Assembly: GCA_028279155.1 (NCBI GenBank)
Contig: JANQST010000198.1
Span: 1 to 18,216 of the forward strand
Length of the DNA: 18,216 nt
Source: Cyclobacteriaceae bacterium
Lineage (GTDB): Bacteria > Bacteroidota > Bacteroidia > Cytophagales > Cyclobacteriaceae
Reading direction: 5' to 3'
In this document: positions 1 to 7,337 of the stretch, piece by piece
Position numbering within the stretch: the first letter of the stretch is position 1
How the letters are laid out: each line of letters opens with the position of its first letter
Position numbers and translations under genes: made by a program
Notes under the pieces: generated by a model
Told to the model about the DNA's origin: nothing
Databases searched by the model: none
Seen by the model: only the letters and a program-made list of their open reading frames with translations

Positions 1-1
1 A

Positions 2-310
2 GCCCATAAGCTCGTGTTAGCAGTAGATGAGGTATGTGCAAATCTTATCATTCATGCCAACAATTGTGATCCTGTGAACAAGATTGAACTGGATCTTGAA
101 TTCAACCCAAAACAAATTGTTTTCACTTTCAGAGATAAAGGAGTAGGTTTTGATATCAATCAATACGATTCCCCAAGCATGGATGAGCTGGTTTCCTCAA
201 GAAGACAAGGTGGATTAGGACTTCTTCTGGTCAAGAGAATTATGGATAAAATTGAGTTCTCAACAGAAAAGAATTACAATATTTGCAGGCTTGTAAAAAC
301 CATCGCTTAA
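2..310 (+). CDS. Anti-sigma-type ATP-binding protein (HATPase_c_2, RsbW-like), 5' partial
   Basis: This is the C-terminal part of a serine-kinase-type anti-sigma factor or a related GHKL ATPase. The reading frame is open to the left edge (codons from base 2 read A-H-K-L before the GTG at 14), so that GTG is almost certainly internal and the true start lies outside the window. The ATP-binding blocks are visible: an N-box (DEVCANLIIHA), a G1 box (DKGVGFD) and a G2-like glycine block (GGLGLLLVKRIMD) near the end. Family members bind a sigma factor or phosphorylate an anti-anti-sigma partner; the partner is not seen here. The TAA stop abuts the ATG of the next gene (TAAATG), so the two are probably translationally coupled. 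The fold is clear. The exact regulatory role is inference. Confidence 0.85.
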   Translation, partial: AHKLVLAVDEVCANLIIHANNCDPVNKIELDLEFNPKQIVFTFRDKGVGFDINQYDSPSMDELVSSRRQGGLGLLLVKRIMDKIEFSTEKNYNICRLVKTIA

Positions 311-1162
311 ATGTGGCGCACGCTACCCGTATTACTTATTATAGTTTCTGGCTGTGAATTCCTTCAACCAAGGGAGCAGGTACAATCCAGGGTGATTGCC
401 AAAGCTGGTGGGCAAGAATTGTTCGAGGACAACATCATAGGACTTATCCCATCAAACAGCTCACCAAACGATAGCGCAGTATTTGTTGAAAAATTCGTAG
501 ATGATTGGATCAAAAAACAATTGATGATAAGCAGGGCCCAAGACGTTATTGATTTTAATGAAGCTGAAATTCAGCAAAAAGTATTGGAATACCAATACGC
601 CCTAATGGTTCATGATTTCGAAAAAAGATACATTGATCAAAACATTGAGACAGACGTTACAGAGGAAGAGATTCTCGCATACTACGATGAAAAATCAGAA
701 AATTTCATTCTAAGGGAGAACTTGACCAAGTGCCTATATTTCAAAATACCTTCCTCAGCACCTAACCTACAAAGGTTTCGAAGAAGTCTAAGAAATTATC
801 CAAGAGATTCGGCTGAGGTGTGGGACTACTCGAATCAATTCTCAGTAAGAGCTTTTTTGGATAACAGCCTTTGGGTACGATTCGATGAGGTTATCCAAGA
901 AACCCCTTTGAAGGAAATCAATGACAAGACAAGATTTTTGGAGTCCACAAGTTCAGTAGAAAACTCAGATGAAGATTATACTTATTTCCTCAAAATATTT
1001 GAATATAAACTTGTTGGTGAGATAGCCCCGATAGAATTTGTGAGAGAGAGTATTTCCGATATCATCATCAATAAAAGGAAAATAGAATTAAAGAAAGAAC
1101 TGGAGAAGAATATATATGAAGAAGCAAAAGCATCAAATGCGTTTGAAATTTATAGCAATTAG
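311..1162 (+). CDS. Lipoprotein with SurA/PrsA-like chaperone features
   Basis: A 283-residue envelope protein. The N-terminus is a short lipoprotein signal: Met-Trp-Arg, a hydrophobic stretch, and a lipobox (VSGC) placing the lipidated Cys at residue 15. The following 120 residues resemble the helical N-terminal chaperone module of SurA/PrsA proteins, and TEEEILAYYDEKSENF (about 117-132) is the typical entry to such proteins' second half. I cannot see a convincing parvulin catalytic domain, so it may be a foldase relative acting as a chaperone only. Its start directly abuts the preceding stop. Its 3' end overlaps the next foldase gene by 47 bases, so co-translation is likely. It probably acts at a periplasm-facing membrane, helping outer-membrane or secreted proteins fold. 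The family call is moderately sure; the absence of isomerase activity is inference. Confidence 0.7.
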   Translation: MWRTLPVLLIIVSGCEFLQPREQVQSRVIAKAGGQELFEDNIIGLIPSNSSPNDSAVFVEKFVDDWIKKQLMISRAQDVIDFNEAEIQQKVLEYQYALMVHDFEKRYIDQNIETDVTEEEILAYYDEKSENFILRENLTKCLYFKIPSSAPNLQRFRRSLRNYPRDSAEVWDYSNQFSVRAFLDNSLWVRFDEVIQETPLKEINDKTRFLESTSSVENSDEDYTYFLKIFEYKLVGEIAPIEFVRESISDIIINKRKIELKKELEKNIYEEAKASNAFEIYSN

Positions 1163-2471
1163 CATCTTTCTGCTAAATGGCATAAGTGCAGTTGGTCAAA
1201 GTTCTGATGATGGAATCATCATTGATAGAATTGCAGCCAAGGTTGATAACTACATCATTTTGAAGTCTGATGTAGAAAAAGCCTACCTGGACTTTTTGTC
1301 ACGTGGGGAATACAGAAGCAGCAATGCTAAATGCGAAATACTTCAGCAGCTTGTTGTAAACAAAATGATGGTTGCCCAGGCAGAGATTGATTCAGTCATG
1401 ATTGATGATAGTGAGGTAAACAACAACCTGGATCGGCGAATGTCGCTGATGCTACAACAGTTTGGGGGTGATGAAGAAGTTCAAAAAGCCTATGGGAAGT
1501 CGATTGCCCAGATTCGATCTGAAGTTTTTGATAACATCAAAGAACAGATGACCATTCAGCGAATGCAATCTGAATTGACCTCTGAAGTAAAAGTGACACC
1601 TGCTGAAGTCAGGAAATTCTATAAAGATATCCCTCGTGATTCCTTGCCTTTCTTTTCTACTGAAGTTTCAGTCGCTCAAATTGTTTCAATCCCTGAACCC
1701 GGCAAACCGCAAAAAGATAAGGTCAGAAACCAAATGTTGGACATACGAGAGCGGATTGTTTCAGGAGAATCATTTGCGGACCTTGCAAGGAAATTTTCAC
1801 AAGATCCTGGATCGGCGGCCAGAGGTGGTGAGCTTCCTTTCTATAGTAGAGGTCAGCTTGCACCTGAATATGAAGCAACAGCACTCTCACTCAAACCTGG
1901 TGAAATATCTATGCCGGTCGAATCCCAGTTTGGTTTCCACATAATAGAACTACAGGAAAAAAGAGGAAACACTTTTAAGTCTCGTCACATACTGATTTCC
2001 CCAACACCAAATGCTAATGATTTTAATAAATCAGTTGGTCTATTGGATAGTTTGAGAACGCTCGTTCTTTCTGATAGTGTGACCTTCGAGTCAGCTGCAA
2101 AAGAAAATTCAGATGACCAATTAACTTCATCAAGTGGCGGATTTTTCCTTGATGATTCCGGTGCCGGAAGAGTTTCTGTAGATCAATTGGACCCCAATAT
2201 CTTCTTCACACTTGACACCATGAAGATTGGAACAATCACAAAGCCACTTCGATTTCAACAACAAGATGGAACTTACGCATACAGGATTCTTTATTACAAA
2301 GAAAGAGTCGCGCCACATCAGGCCAACTTAGACGCTGATTATCAAAAAATTGCAGCTGCCACTTTGAATAAAAAGAAGAATGAAATAATAGCTAAATGGT
2401 TCGAGACTGCAAGAAACAATGTATATATCGAAATTGATCCCGAATTCGATTATTGCAACCTCTCTGAGTAA
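1116..2471 (+). CDS. SurA-type periplasmic peptidyl-prolyl cis-trans isomerase
   Basis: A 451-residue periplasmic foldase. It has a signal peptide (hydrophobic core about residues 10-25, likely cleavage near AVGQ), then a SurA_N chaperone module (about 32-165). A well-preserved parvulin domain follows (about 182-280), containing FADLARKFSQDPGS, GGELPFYSRGQ and GFHIIELQEK. A second, more diverged parvulin-like domain begins at RHILISP (about 290) and runs to about 397. This matches SurA, which guides beta-barrel proteins to the outer membrane and isomerises X-Pro bonds. The ATG at 1116 has GGAG 10 bases upstream and is used here. An ATG at 1137 (residue 8) would give a more compact signal peptide and cut the overlap with the preceding gene from 47 to 26 bases. 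The MoxR gene follows after 18 bases, so this looks like one operon. Confidence 0.88.
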   Translation: MKKQKHQMRLKFIAISIFLLNGISAVGQSSDDGIIIDRIAAKVDNYIILKSDVEKAYLDFLSRGEYRSSNAKCEILQQLVVNKMMVAQAEIDSVMIDDSEVNNNLDRRMSLMLQQFGGDEEVQKAYGKSIAQIRSEVFDNIKEQMTIQRMQSELTSEVKVTPAEVRKFYKDIPRDSLPFFSTEVSVAQIVSIPEPGKPQKDKVRNQMLDIRERIVSGESFADLARKFSQDPGSAARGGELPFYSRGQLAPEYEATALSLKPGEISMPVESQFGFHIIELQEKRGNTFKSRHILISPTPNANDFNKSVGLLDSLRTLVLSDSVTFESAAKENSDDQLTSSSGGFFLDDSGAGRVSVDQLDPNIFFTLDTMKIGTITKPLRFQQQDGTYAYRILYYKERVAPHQANLDADYQKIAAATLNKKKNEIIAKWFETARNNVYIEIDPEFDYCNLSE

Positions 2472-2489
2472 ATTACGATAAAGGATAGA

Positions 2490-3455
2490 ATGGCAAAAAA
2501 AAATGATGACGTTGCTTTGGCTGATGAGCTCGCCAAGAACTTCGAAAAACTAGAATCAGAAATCTCTAAACAAATCATTGGGCAATCCGAGGTTGTACGA
2601 CTTTTGATTACCTCTCTATTCTGTAATGGACACTCACTCCTTGTTGGTGTTCCTGGTTTGGCGAAAACTTTATTGGTTCAAACTGTTTCCAAATGTCTCT
2701 CGCTCGATTTCAACAGGATTCAATTCACCCCTGACTTGATGCCTTCGGATATTCTTGGTGCTGAGACATTGGATAAGGAGAGAAATCTGAGGTTTATTCA
2801 AGGTCCAATTTTCTCCAATGTAATTCTTGCTGATGAAATCAACCGAACACCTCCAAAGACTCAATCAGCATTACTTGAAGCTATGCAAGAGGGTGCTGTA
2901 ACCATCGCAGGGAAAAACTATGAGCTAGATAAGCCCTTCTTTGTTCTGGCCACTCAGAACCCAATTGAACAAGAAGGAACGTATCCACTACCTGAAGCTC
3001 AGCTGGACAGGTTCATGTTTATGATCAAGCTTGACTATCCAAAATTTGAAGATGAAATAGAGGTTATCAAGCAAACCACATCAGATACAGCTGGCGAGGT
3101 TAGTGAAATCCTCCATAAAGAAGATATCCTAGGCTATCAATCTCTCATCCGAAAAGTACCAGTACCAGATAATGTTTTTGATTATGCGGTTCGTTTGGTA
3201 ACCAAATCACGACCTAATGAAGAAAATTCATCAGAAGTAGCAAACAATTACCTGGAGTGGGGAGCCGGACCTAGAGCTGGACAATTTCTCATCCTGGCAG
3301 CAAAGTGTAACGCTTTGATCACTGGAAAATACTCACCGGATATCGAAGATGTAAAATCCGTTGCTATTCCAGTTTTAAGGCACAGAATTGTCAGAAACTT
3401 TAAAGCTGAGGCAGAGGGGGTAACTGAGGAGAAGATTATTTCTGAACTTTTGTGA
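2490..3455 (+). CDS. moxR: MoxR-family AAA+ ATPase
   Basis: A 321-residue cytoplasmic MoxR ATPase of normal family length. Seen directly: Walker A GVPGLAKT (53-60), Walker B VILADEINR (111-119), a MoxR block PPKTQSALLEAMQEG (121-135), sensor 1 ATQN (154-157) and the arginine-containing EAQLDRF (169-175), then a helical lid. MoxR proteins act as chaperone-like ATPases that mature or insert metal or assemble partner complexes, usually with adjacent DUF58 and VWA-domain proteins. Those partners are absent here, because the gene is last in its run and pheS converges on it 76 bases downstream. The context with two envelope foldases suggests a stress or envelope role, but the client is unknown. The family call is very secure. 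Confidence 0.95.
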   Translation: MAKKNDDVALADELAKNFEKLESEISKQIIGQSEVVRLLITSLFCNGHSLLVGVPGLAKTLLVQTVSKCLSLDFNRIQFTPDLMPSDILGAETLDKERNLRFIQGPIFSNVILADEINRTPPKTQSALLEAMQEGAVTIAGKNYELDKPFFVLATQNPIEQEGTYPLPEAQLDRFMFMIKLDYPKFEDEIEVIKQTTSDTAGEVSEILHKEDILGYQSLIRKVPVPDNVFDYAVRLVTKSRPNEENSSEVANNYLEWGAGPRAGQFLILAAKCNALITGKYSPDIEDVKSVAIPVLRHRIVRNFKAEAEGVTEEKIISELL

Positions 3456-3531
3456 GTAGTTGAATGGTTAACTAGTTAATTGATAAGAATCCTAACTAAT
3501 TAACCAATACACTATTTAACTAATCAACTAC
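3456..3531. terminator. A+T-rich inverted repeat between convergent genes, possible bidirectional terminator
   Basis: This 76-base gap separates the convergent stops of moxR and pheS. Outer arms GTAGTTGA (3456-3463) and TCAACTAC (3524-3531) pair perfectly. Inside them, GGTTAACTAGTTA (3466-3478) pairs with TAACTAATTAACC (3493-3505) at 12 of 13 positions around a 14-base loop. The arms fill the gap exactly between the two stop codons, as expected for a shared transcription terminator. It lacks the GC-rich stem and long T-run of a textbook intrinsic terminator, so the function is inferred from position and symmetry. Confidence 0.5.
3469..3528. repeat. Three 12-bp near-palindromic repeats with exact 24-bp period
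   Basis: TAACTAGTTAAT (3469-3480), TAACTAATTAAC (3493-3504) and TAACTAATCAAC (3517-3528) start exactly 24 bases apart. They fit the consensus TAACTARTYAAY, whose core is close to palindromic (TAACTAGTTA is perfect). The 12-base spacers between copies are unrelated. They overlap the inverted repeat between moxR and pheS, so they could be a by-product of the hairpin arms or a set of protein-binding sites. Confidence 0.5.
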
Positions 3532-4542
3532 CTAAAACTGTTTCAAGAACCTTAGATCGTTCTCAGAGAATAGGCGCAGATCATCCAGCTCATACTTCAA
3601 CATCGTAATCCGTTCTATACCCATTCCGAAGGCAAACCCACTATACTTTGTAGAATCTATACCACAATTTTCAAGGACGTTGGGATCCACCATACCCGAT
3701 CCTGCAATCTCAACCCAGCCGCTCTTTTTACAGACCTTACACCCACTGCCACCACAGATGAAGCAACTAATGTCAATTTCAGCGCTAGGTTCTGTGAACG
3801 GGAAATATGACGGTCTCAGTCTTATTTTGGTATCCTTCCCAAACATTTCTCGAGAGAAGTAATAAAGGGTATTCTTTAAATCTTTGAAGCTAATGTTCTC
3901 CCCAACACATAATCCTTCTACCTGGTGAAAAAAGCAATGAGCTCGTGCGGAAATCGCTTCATTTCTATACACACGGCCAGGCATAATCGAACGAATCGGG
4001 GGTTTCTTCTTATTCATCAACCTGATCTGAACATTAGAAGTATGCGTTCTCAACACAATATCAGGATTCTTCTCAACAAAATATGTATCCTGCATTTCGC
4101 GTGCAGGGTGATTTTCCGGAAAATTTAGAGCGGTAAAGTTGTTCCAATCGTTATCTATCTCAGGTCCATCCTCCACATTAAACCCTTGTCGCTCGAATAT
4201 TTCTATGATTCTATTTTTAGTTTGAGAAATTGGATGAATCGAACCTTCTGAATTGTATATAGGTGGGAGTGTGACATCTATCTTATCGTTTCCACCAGTC
4301 GCTTTAGCAGTCAATCCATTCGAAAGCTCGTTCAGTTTTTGTTGTGCTTGATTTTTTAGTCTATTAAGTGCGGGTCCGAGTTCTCGTTTCTGCTCCGAAG
4401 GAACACTTTTGAATTCTTCGAATAGATCATTTATGACACTTTTTTTACTCACAAACCTAAGCCTGAAGTCTTCGACTTCCTTGCTGGAGCTCGCAACAAA
4501 TGAATCGATCTCCGCTAAAACACTATCTATCCGATCAAGCAT
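3532..4542 (-). CDS. pheS: Phenylalanine--tRNA ligase alpha subunit
   Basis: The catalytic subunit of the heterotetrameric PheRS, which charges tRNA-Phe with phenylalanine in the cytoplasm. The length of 336 residues is normal. Visible are the N-terminal coiled coil (about 1-85), the class II motif 2 region (RTHTSNVQIR 165-174, then PGRVYRNE 188-195 and ARAHCFFHQVEGL 199-211), FPFTEPSAEID (247-257) and motif 3 GFAFGMGIER (302-311). Between FTEPSAEID and motif 3 lies a Cys cluster (C260, C263, C268, C271; CxxCx4CxxC) that looks like a zinc knuckle. From memory, many bacterial PheS proteins have this insertion. pheT is not adjacent, which is common in Bacteroidota. A candidate promoter lies 20-27 bases upstream of the ATG. 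It is a housekeeping gene lying next to the polysaccharide locus. Confidence 0.97.
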   Translation of the reverse strand: MLDRIDSVLAEIDSFVASSSKEVEDFRLRFVSKKSVINDLFEEFKSVPSEQKRELGPALNRLKNQAQQKLNELSNGLTAKATGGNDKIDVTLPPIYNSEGSIHPISQTKNRIIEIFERQGFNVEDGPEIDNDWNNFTALNFPENHPAREMQDTYFVEKNPDIVLRTHTSNVQIRLMNKKKPPIRSIMPGRVYRNEAISARAHCFFHQVEGLCVGENISFKDLKNTLYYFSREMFGKDTKIRLRPSYFPFTEPSAEIDISCFICGGSGCKVCKKSGWVEIAGSGMVDPNVLENCGIDSTKYSGFAFGMGIERITMLKYELDDLRLFSENDLRFLKQF

Positions 4543-4561
4543 AATTATCCTTTAAAGAAGG

Positions 4562-4569
4562 CAAAAATA
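4562..4569 (-). promoter_or_regulatory. Candidate -7 element of the pheS promoter
   Basis: On the minus strand the bases read TATTTTTG, a full match to the Bacteroidota -7 consensus TAnnTTTG, ending 19 bases before the pheS ATG. The expected -33 TTG is poor: the best candidate is TTAG 21 bases upstream, inside the stop codon region of the preceding gene. The distance to the start codon is about the same as for the other two promoter candidates in this window. Confidence 0.4.
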
Positions 4570-4590
4570 GTAAGAAAGTGAGGAGGATTA

Positions 4591-5679
4591 CTAAGCTGAT
4601 TTACTCAACTTGATGTCAGAAGAAACAAGTTTTGCGGTGCGTGCAGCTTCTTTTTTCATGATCTTAAAATCAAGTACTATTCCAACTGCAACAGTTGTGA
4701 AAAAGATGGAAGGAATTAATACCATATCTCCTAGATGTTGAAAACCAACAGCTACAAAAAGTGTAGTAGCATTATACAAAATAAGGAGAATTGTACTCTG
4801 TCCGTGATTGAGTCCCAATTTCAATAAGGTGTGATGAATGTGATTTCTATCGGGAGTCAAAGGAGACTTTCCCTGGAAGAATCTAATGAAAAAGACACGC
4901 AAAGTGTCATAAACAGGTAATATCAAAAGTGCAATGCCAATAGAAACAGGAGAAGAAACATTTAATTTCCATGCCAAACTCTCGGGTACAGCCAAAAATT
5001 GCACAAGCAAAGTAGAGATCATGAAACCTAACATCATTGATCCAGTATCACCCATGAATACTTTGGAAGGGAACCAATTGAAAAGTAAAAATCCCAAGAC
5101 AGCACCTGCTATGGAGAGAGAGATCATGGCACTCAACAAATAATTTACATTATAGAAATACCACCCAAAAAACAAAGTAATGAGAAGAGCAATACTCCCA
5201 GCCAATCCATCTATACCATCGATAAGGTTGAAGGCGTTGGTCATTACAACAATCACGAAAATGGTAAACATCTCATTTAAGCCATATGGGAAACTTTCAA
5301 TCCCAAAAAGTCCATTCAATCCATTGATTCTCCAGCCTCCAAAATATATCACTAATACAGCGGCAAAGATTTGGATCACCAATTTATGCTTAGCTAATAA
5401 ACTAGACAGATCATCTCTAACACCCAATAGAAATATCAATAGCGTTGCGCCTAGGAAATACTTCTGAGTAGCTAACACAGTAAACGAAGCTGAGATTGAG
5501 AGAGAAAAAATAATGCCGGAAAAAATTGCGATTCCACCAAGTGATGGAGTACCCTCGCTGTGAATTTTTCTTTTATCCGGAATATCCAGTAAGTCAATTG
5601 ATCGAAAGACCTTGATCACAATTGGCATCAAGATCATGGTCGTCAAAAAAGCAGCAGTTATAGTGAGTATTACTTCCAA
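4591..5679 (-). CDS. Polyprenyl-phosphate N-acetylhexosamine-1-phosphate transferase (PNPT, WecA/TagO/MraY type)
   Basis: An integral membrane enzyme of 362 residues with roughly ten hydrophobic segments. It transfers a sugar-1-phosphate, typically GlcNAc-1-P from UDP-GlcNAc, to undecaprenyl phosphate, starting glycan synthesis on the cytoplasmic face. Family signatures are all present: the Asp pair GVRDD (86-90), NLIDGIDGLAG (151-161), FMGDTGSM (208-215) and the His motif DRNHIHH (277-283). The DRNHIHH loop favours WecA/TagO over MraY, and no peptidoglycan genes are nearby. It is separated from the main polysaccharide run by 253 bases that hold a palindrome and a candidate promoter, so it is likely an independent unit. 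The substrate is inferred from the family, not seen. Confidence 0.92.
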   Translation of the reverse strand: MEVILTITAAFLTTMILMPIVIKVFRSIDLLDIPDKRKIHSEGTPSLGGIAIFSGIIFSLSISASFTVLATQKYFLGATLLIFLLGVRDDLSSLLAKHKLVIQIFAAVLVIYFGGWRINGLNGLFGIESFPYGLNEMFTIFVIVVMTNAFNLIDGIDGLAGSIALLITLFFGWYFYNVNYLLSAMISLSIAGAVLGFLLFNWFPSKVFMGDTGSMMLGFMISTLLVQFLAVPESLAWKLNVSSPVSIGIALLILPVYDTLRVFFIRFFQGKSPLTPDRNHIHHTLLKLGLNHGQSTILLILYNATTLFVAVGFQHLGDMVLIPSIFFTTVAVGIVLDFKIMKKEAARTAKLVSSDIKLSKSA

Positions 5680-5699
5680 GTTAACTTTTTAAATCTACT

Positions 5700-5731
5700 T
5701 TAAAATAGGATTGAAAATATTAAATATCAAA
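5700..5731 (-). promoter_or_regulatory. Candidate promoter of the WecA-like gene
   Basis: Minus-strand TTTG (5731-5728), then 20 bases, then TATTTTAA (5707-5700), ending 20 bases before the ATG at 5679. Spacing and -33 match the Bacteroidota form. The -7 box is imperfect, with AA in place of the final TG. It lies directly next to the palindrome at 5732-5750. Confidence 0.4.
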
Positions 5732-5750
5732 GAAATTGTAGTACAATTTC
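5732..5750. promoter_or_regulatory. Perfect palindrome, candidate operator
   Basis: GAAATTGTAGTACAATTTC is a perfect 9-bp inverted repeat around a single central base. Its edge abuts the TTTG of the candidate -33 element of the WecA-like gene (5728-5731), the position expected for an activator site or a blocking repressor. Two-fold symmetry without a loop points to a dimeric regulator rather than an RNA hairpin. The regulator is unknown. Confidence 0.45.
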
Positions 5751-5932
5751 GGTAAAACCGTCTATTCTTTAGCTGAGTGAAAATTAATAGTGGCTGAATG
5801 CAAAGATGAATCAAGTTTTATGTGATTGCAAGAATAATTGGGTTATCAATTGGAAAAGAATTTATGATTTGCCTAAATGATTAATTGGTAGATCCCAGCC
5901 AAATGACTAAAGCTTATGTGCTAACAGCCAAA
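5751..5932. other. Rest of the 253-bp intergenic region, no gene seen
   Basis: This is the remainder of the gap between the WcaJ-like stop (5933) and the WecA-like promoter region. I find no open frame of useful length, no tRNA-like fold and no strong terminator. A 4-bp hairpin (CGGT-AAA-ACCG, 5750-5760) and a direct repeat CAGCCAAAT (5896-5904 and 5925-5933) are present but too weak to interpret. It presumably holds the 3' end of the long operon transcript. Confidence 0.5.
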
Positions 5933-7288
5933 TCAATATGCGTTTTCATTCCCTCTCAAAATTGAGAGAATAGTAAGAATAATAATTTTGAAATCTAGAA
6001 TTAATGACCAGTTCTTAACATAGAAGCGATCCAATTTTACTCTACCACTCATGTCACTTAGCTCTGATGTTTCTCCTCTAAATCCTTTTGCTTGAGCAAG
6101 GCCGGTAATCCCTGGTTTAACAGCGTGTCGTTGCCAGAAGCGGTCGATTTGAGGTTGATATTCAATGTTATGCTGAACAGCGTGAGGTCTAGGTCCAACA
6201 ACAGACATCTCACCTTTCAAAACGTTAATAAATTGTGGTAATTCATCAATACTAGTTTTTCTCATTATTGCACCAAGTTTTGTTATCCTTGAATCACCTT
6301 TCTGAGCTTGAACAACACTATCATCTTGATGAACAAACATTGAGCGAAACTTATAAATCTTAAAGAGTTTATTATTACGCCCATGTCTATCTTGCATAAA
6401 AAACACAGGTCCATTTGATTCCAATTTGATTAGAAATGCTACTAGGGGCATAAGCCAGCTAAGAATTGCTAAGAATACAATAGATGAAAATATTACATCG
6501 AAGCTCCTTTTGATAAATCTATTGACAATATGGTCTAAGGGTATTTGATTTACATTAATTATTGGAATATTCCCTAGCTGTTGAATTGAGAGGTTATAGG
6601 TCATCAATTTGCTGAACTGTGAAAACAGATTAACCTTGATTAGGTTGTTTTCAGCAAAATCAATAATTTCTCTTACTTGATCATTTTTCAAATCTGGAAG
6701 ACAACAGAAAACAATATCTACTTTTAACTTTTGTACTTCGTTTTCAAGCAGATTAACTTTTTTTGAGTCTAGCACGCCGACAACTCTGTACCCAAGAAAG
6801 GGGGTCTCTTTAATATATTCTATTAGCGACTCTGAAAGTTTGTCCTTCCCTACTATCAGCACGTTTCTTAAGTTATACCCTTGGGCTCGATAGTACCGAA
6901 TAAAGTAGTGCCAAAAACTTCTCCACCCTAAAATTGAAAAAGTAAAGAACAGGTATGTTAAGAAAAGAAACTTTCTTGAATATTCAACAGGCTGAAACGC
7001 GAACCATAAAGCAAATACCAAAGATAAATTGATCACTAACCCTGTAAGTACTTTGTTCAAATGATCCAACAACCTAGAATTACGATTGATTTCTTGAAGT
7101 TTAGTGCTCCAAAAGACTGCAATCCAAATGATATTTAAGAAAAGCTGCAATATCAGATAAGGTTCAGAGAGGATAATTTTCCCAAATCGAAACTGACTAG
7201 CCGAATAGATTCCCAAGTTCAGACAGGTTAAGTCTGCTAGAAGAAAGATAAGTGGGAAAAAACGGGAGTATCGGTGATGGGAAGGCAT
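5933..7288 (-). CDS. Polyprenyl glycosylphosphotransferase (WcaJ/EpsE type, initiating sugar transferase)
   Basis: A 451-residue membrane enzyme that transfers a hexose-1-phosphate (glucose-1-P in WcaJ) to undecaprenyl phosphate, the first step of exopolysaccharide repeat-unit synthesis. The N-terminal half has several hydrophobic segments (about 10-30, 45-60, 84-98, 107-123), then a nucleotide-binding-like CoA_binding_3 domain (VLIVGKDKLSESL, about 143-155). A membrane anchor follows (about 265-287). The C-terminal bacterial sugar transferase domain carries FKIYKFRSM (309-317), SIDELPQFINVLKGEMS (346-362) with the Asp-Glu catalytic pair (349-350 or adjacent), VGPRP (364-368) and KPGITGLAQ (391-399). 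It is last in the long minus-strand run, 42 bases after fcl, and that gap holds a good promoter candidate. The exact sugar cannot be read from the sequence. Confidence 0.92.
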   Translation of the reverse strand: MPSHHRYSRFFPLIFLLADLTCLNLGIYSASQFRFGKIILSEPYLILQLFLNIIWIAVFWSTKLQEINRNSRLLDHLNKVLTGLVINLSLVFALWFAFQPVEYSRKFLFLTYLFFTFSILGWRSFWHYFIRYYRAQGYNLRNVLIVGKDKLSESLIEYIKETPFLGYRVVGVLDSKKVNLLENEVQKLKVDIVFCCLPDLKNDQVREIIDFAENNLIKVNLFSQFSKLMTYNLSIQQLGNIPIINVNQIPLDHIVNRFIKRSFDVIFSSIVFLAILSWLMPLVAFLIKLESNGPVFFMQDRHGRNNKLFKIYKFRSMFVHQDDSVVQAQKGDSRITKLGAIMRKTSIDELPQFINVLKGEMSVVGPRPHAVQHNIEYQPQIDRFWQRHAVKPGITGLAQAKGFRGETSELSDMSGRVKLDRFYVKNWSLILDFKIIILTILSILRGNENAY

Positions 7289-7307
7289 GTTTCAGAACTA
7301 ATTTAAG

Positions 7308-7337
7308 CAAATATACTTATCTTGTAACCTCTACCAA
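7308..7337 (-). promoter_or_regulatory. Candidate internal promoter before the WcaJ-like gene
   Basis: On the minus strand, TTG (7337-7335, at the end of fcl) is followed after 19 bases by TATATTTG (7315-7308), a full match to the Bacteroidota -7 consensus TAnnTTTG with proper spacing. The box ends 19 bases before the ATG at 7288. This would let the initiating transferase be expressed separately from the upstream operon. Confidence 0.55.

Noticed and set aside
1636..1944. Alternative-frame open frame inside the SurA-like gene
   Set aside because: Fully contained in a gene with a clear parvulin domain; no independent support.
5750..5760. CGGT-AAA-ACCG hairpin as a terminator for the long operon
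   Set aside because: Only a 4-bp stem with no T-run on the minus strand; too weak.
5896..5933. Direct repeat CAGCCAAAT as an operator or attachment site
   Set aside because: Two 9-base copies 29 bases apart, one running into the stop codon; could be chance, with no other support.
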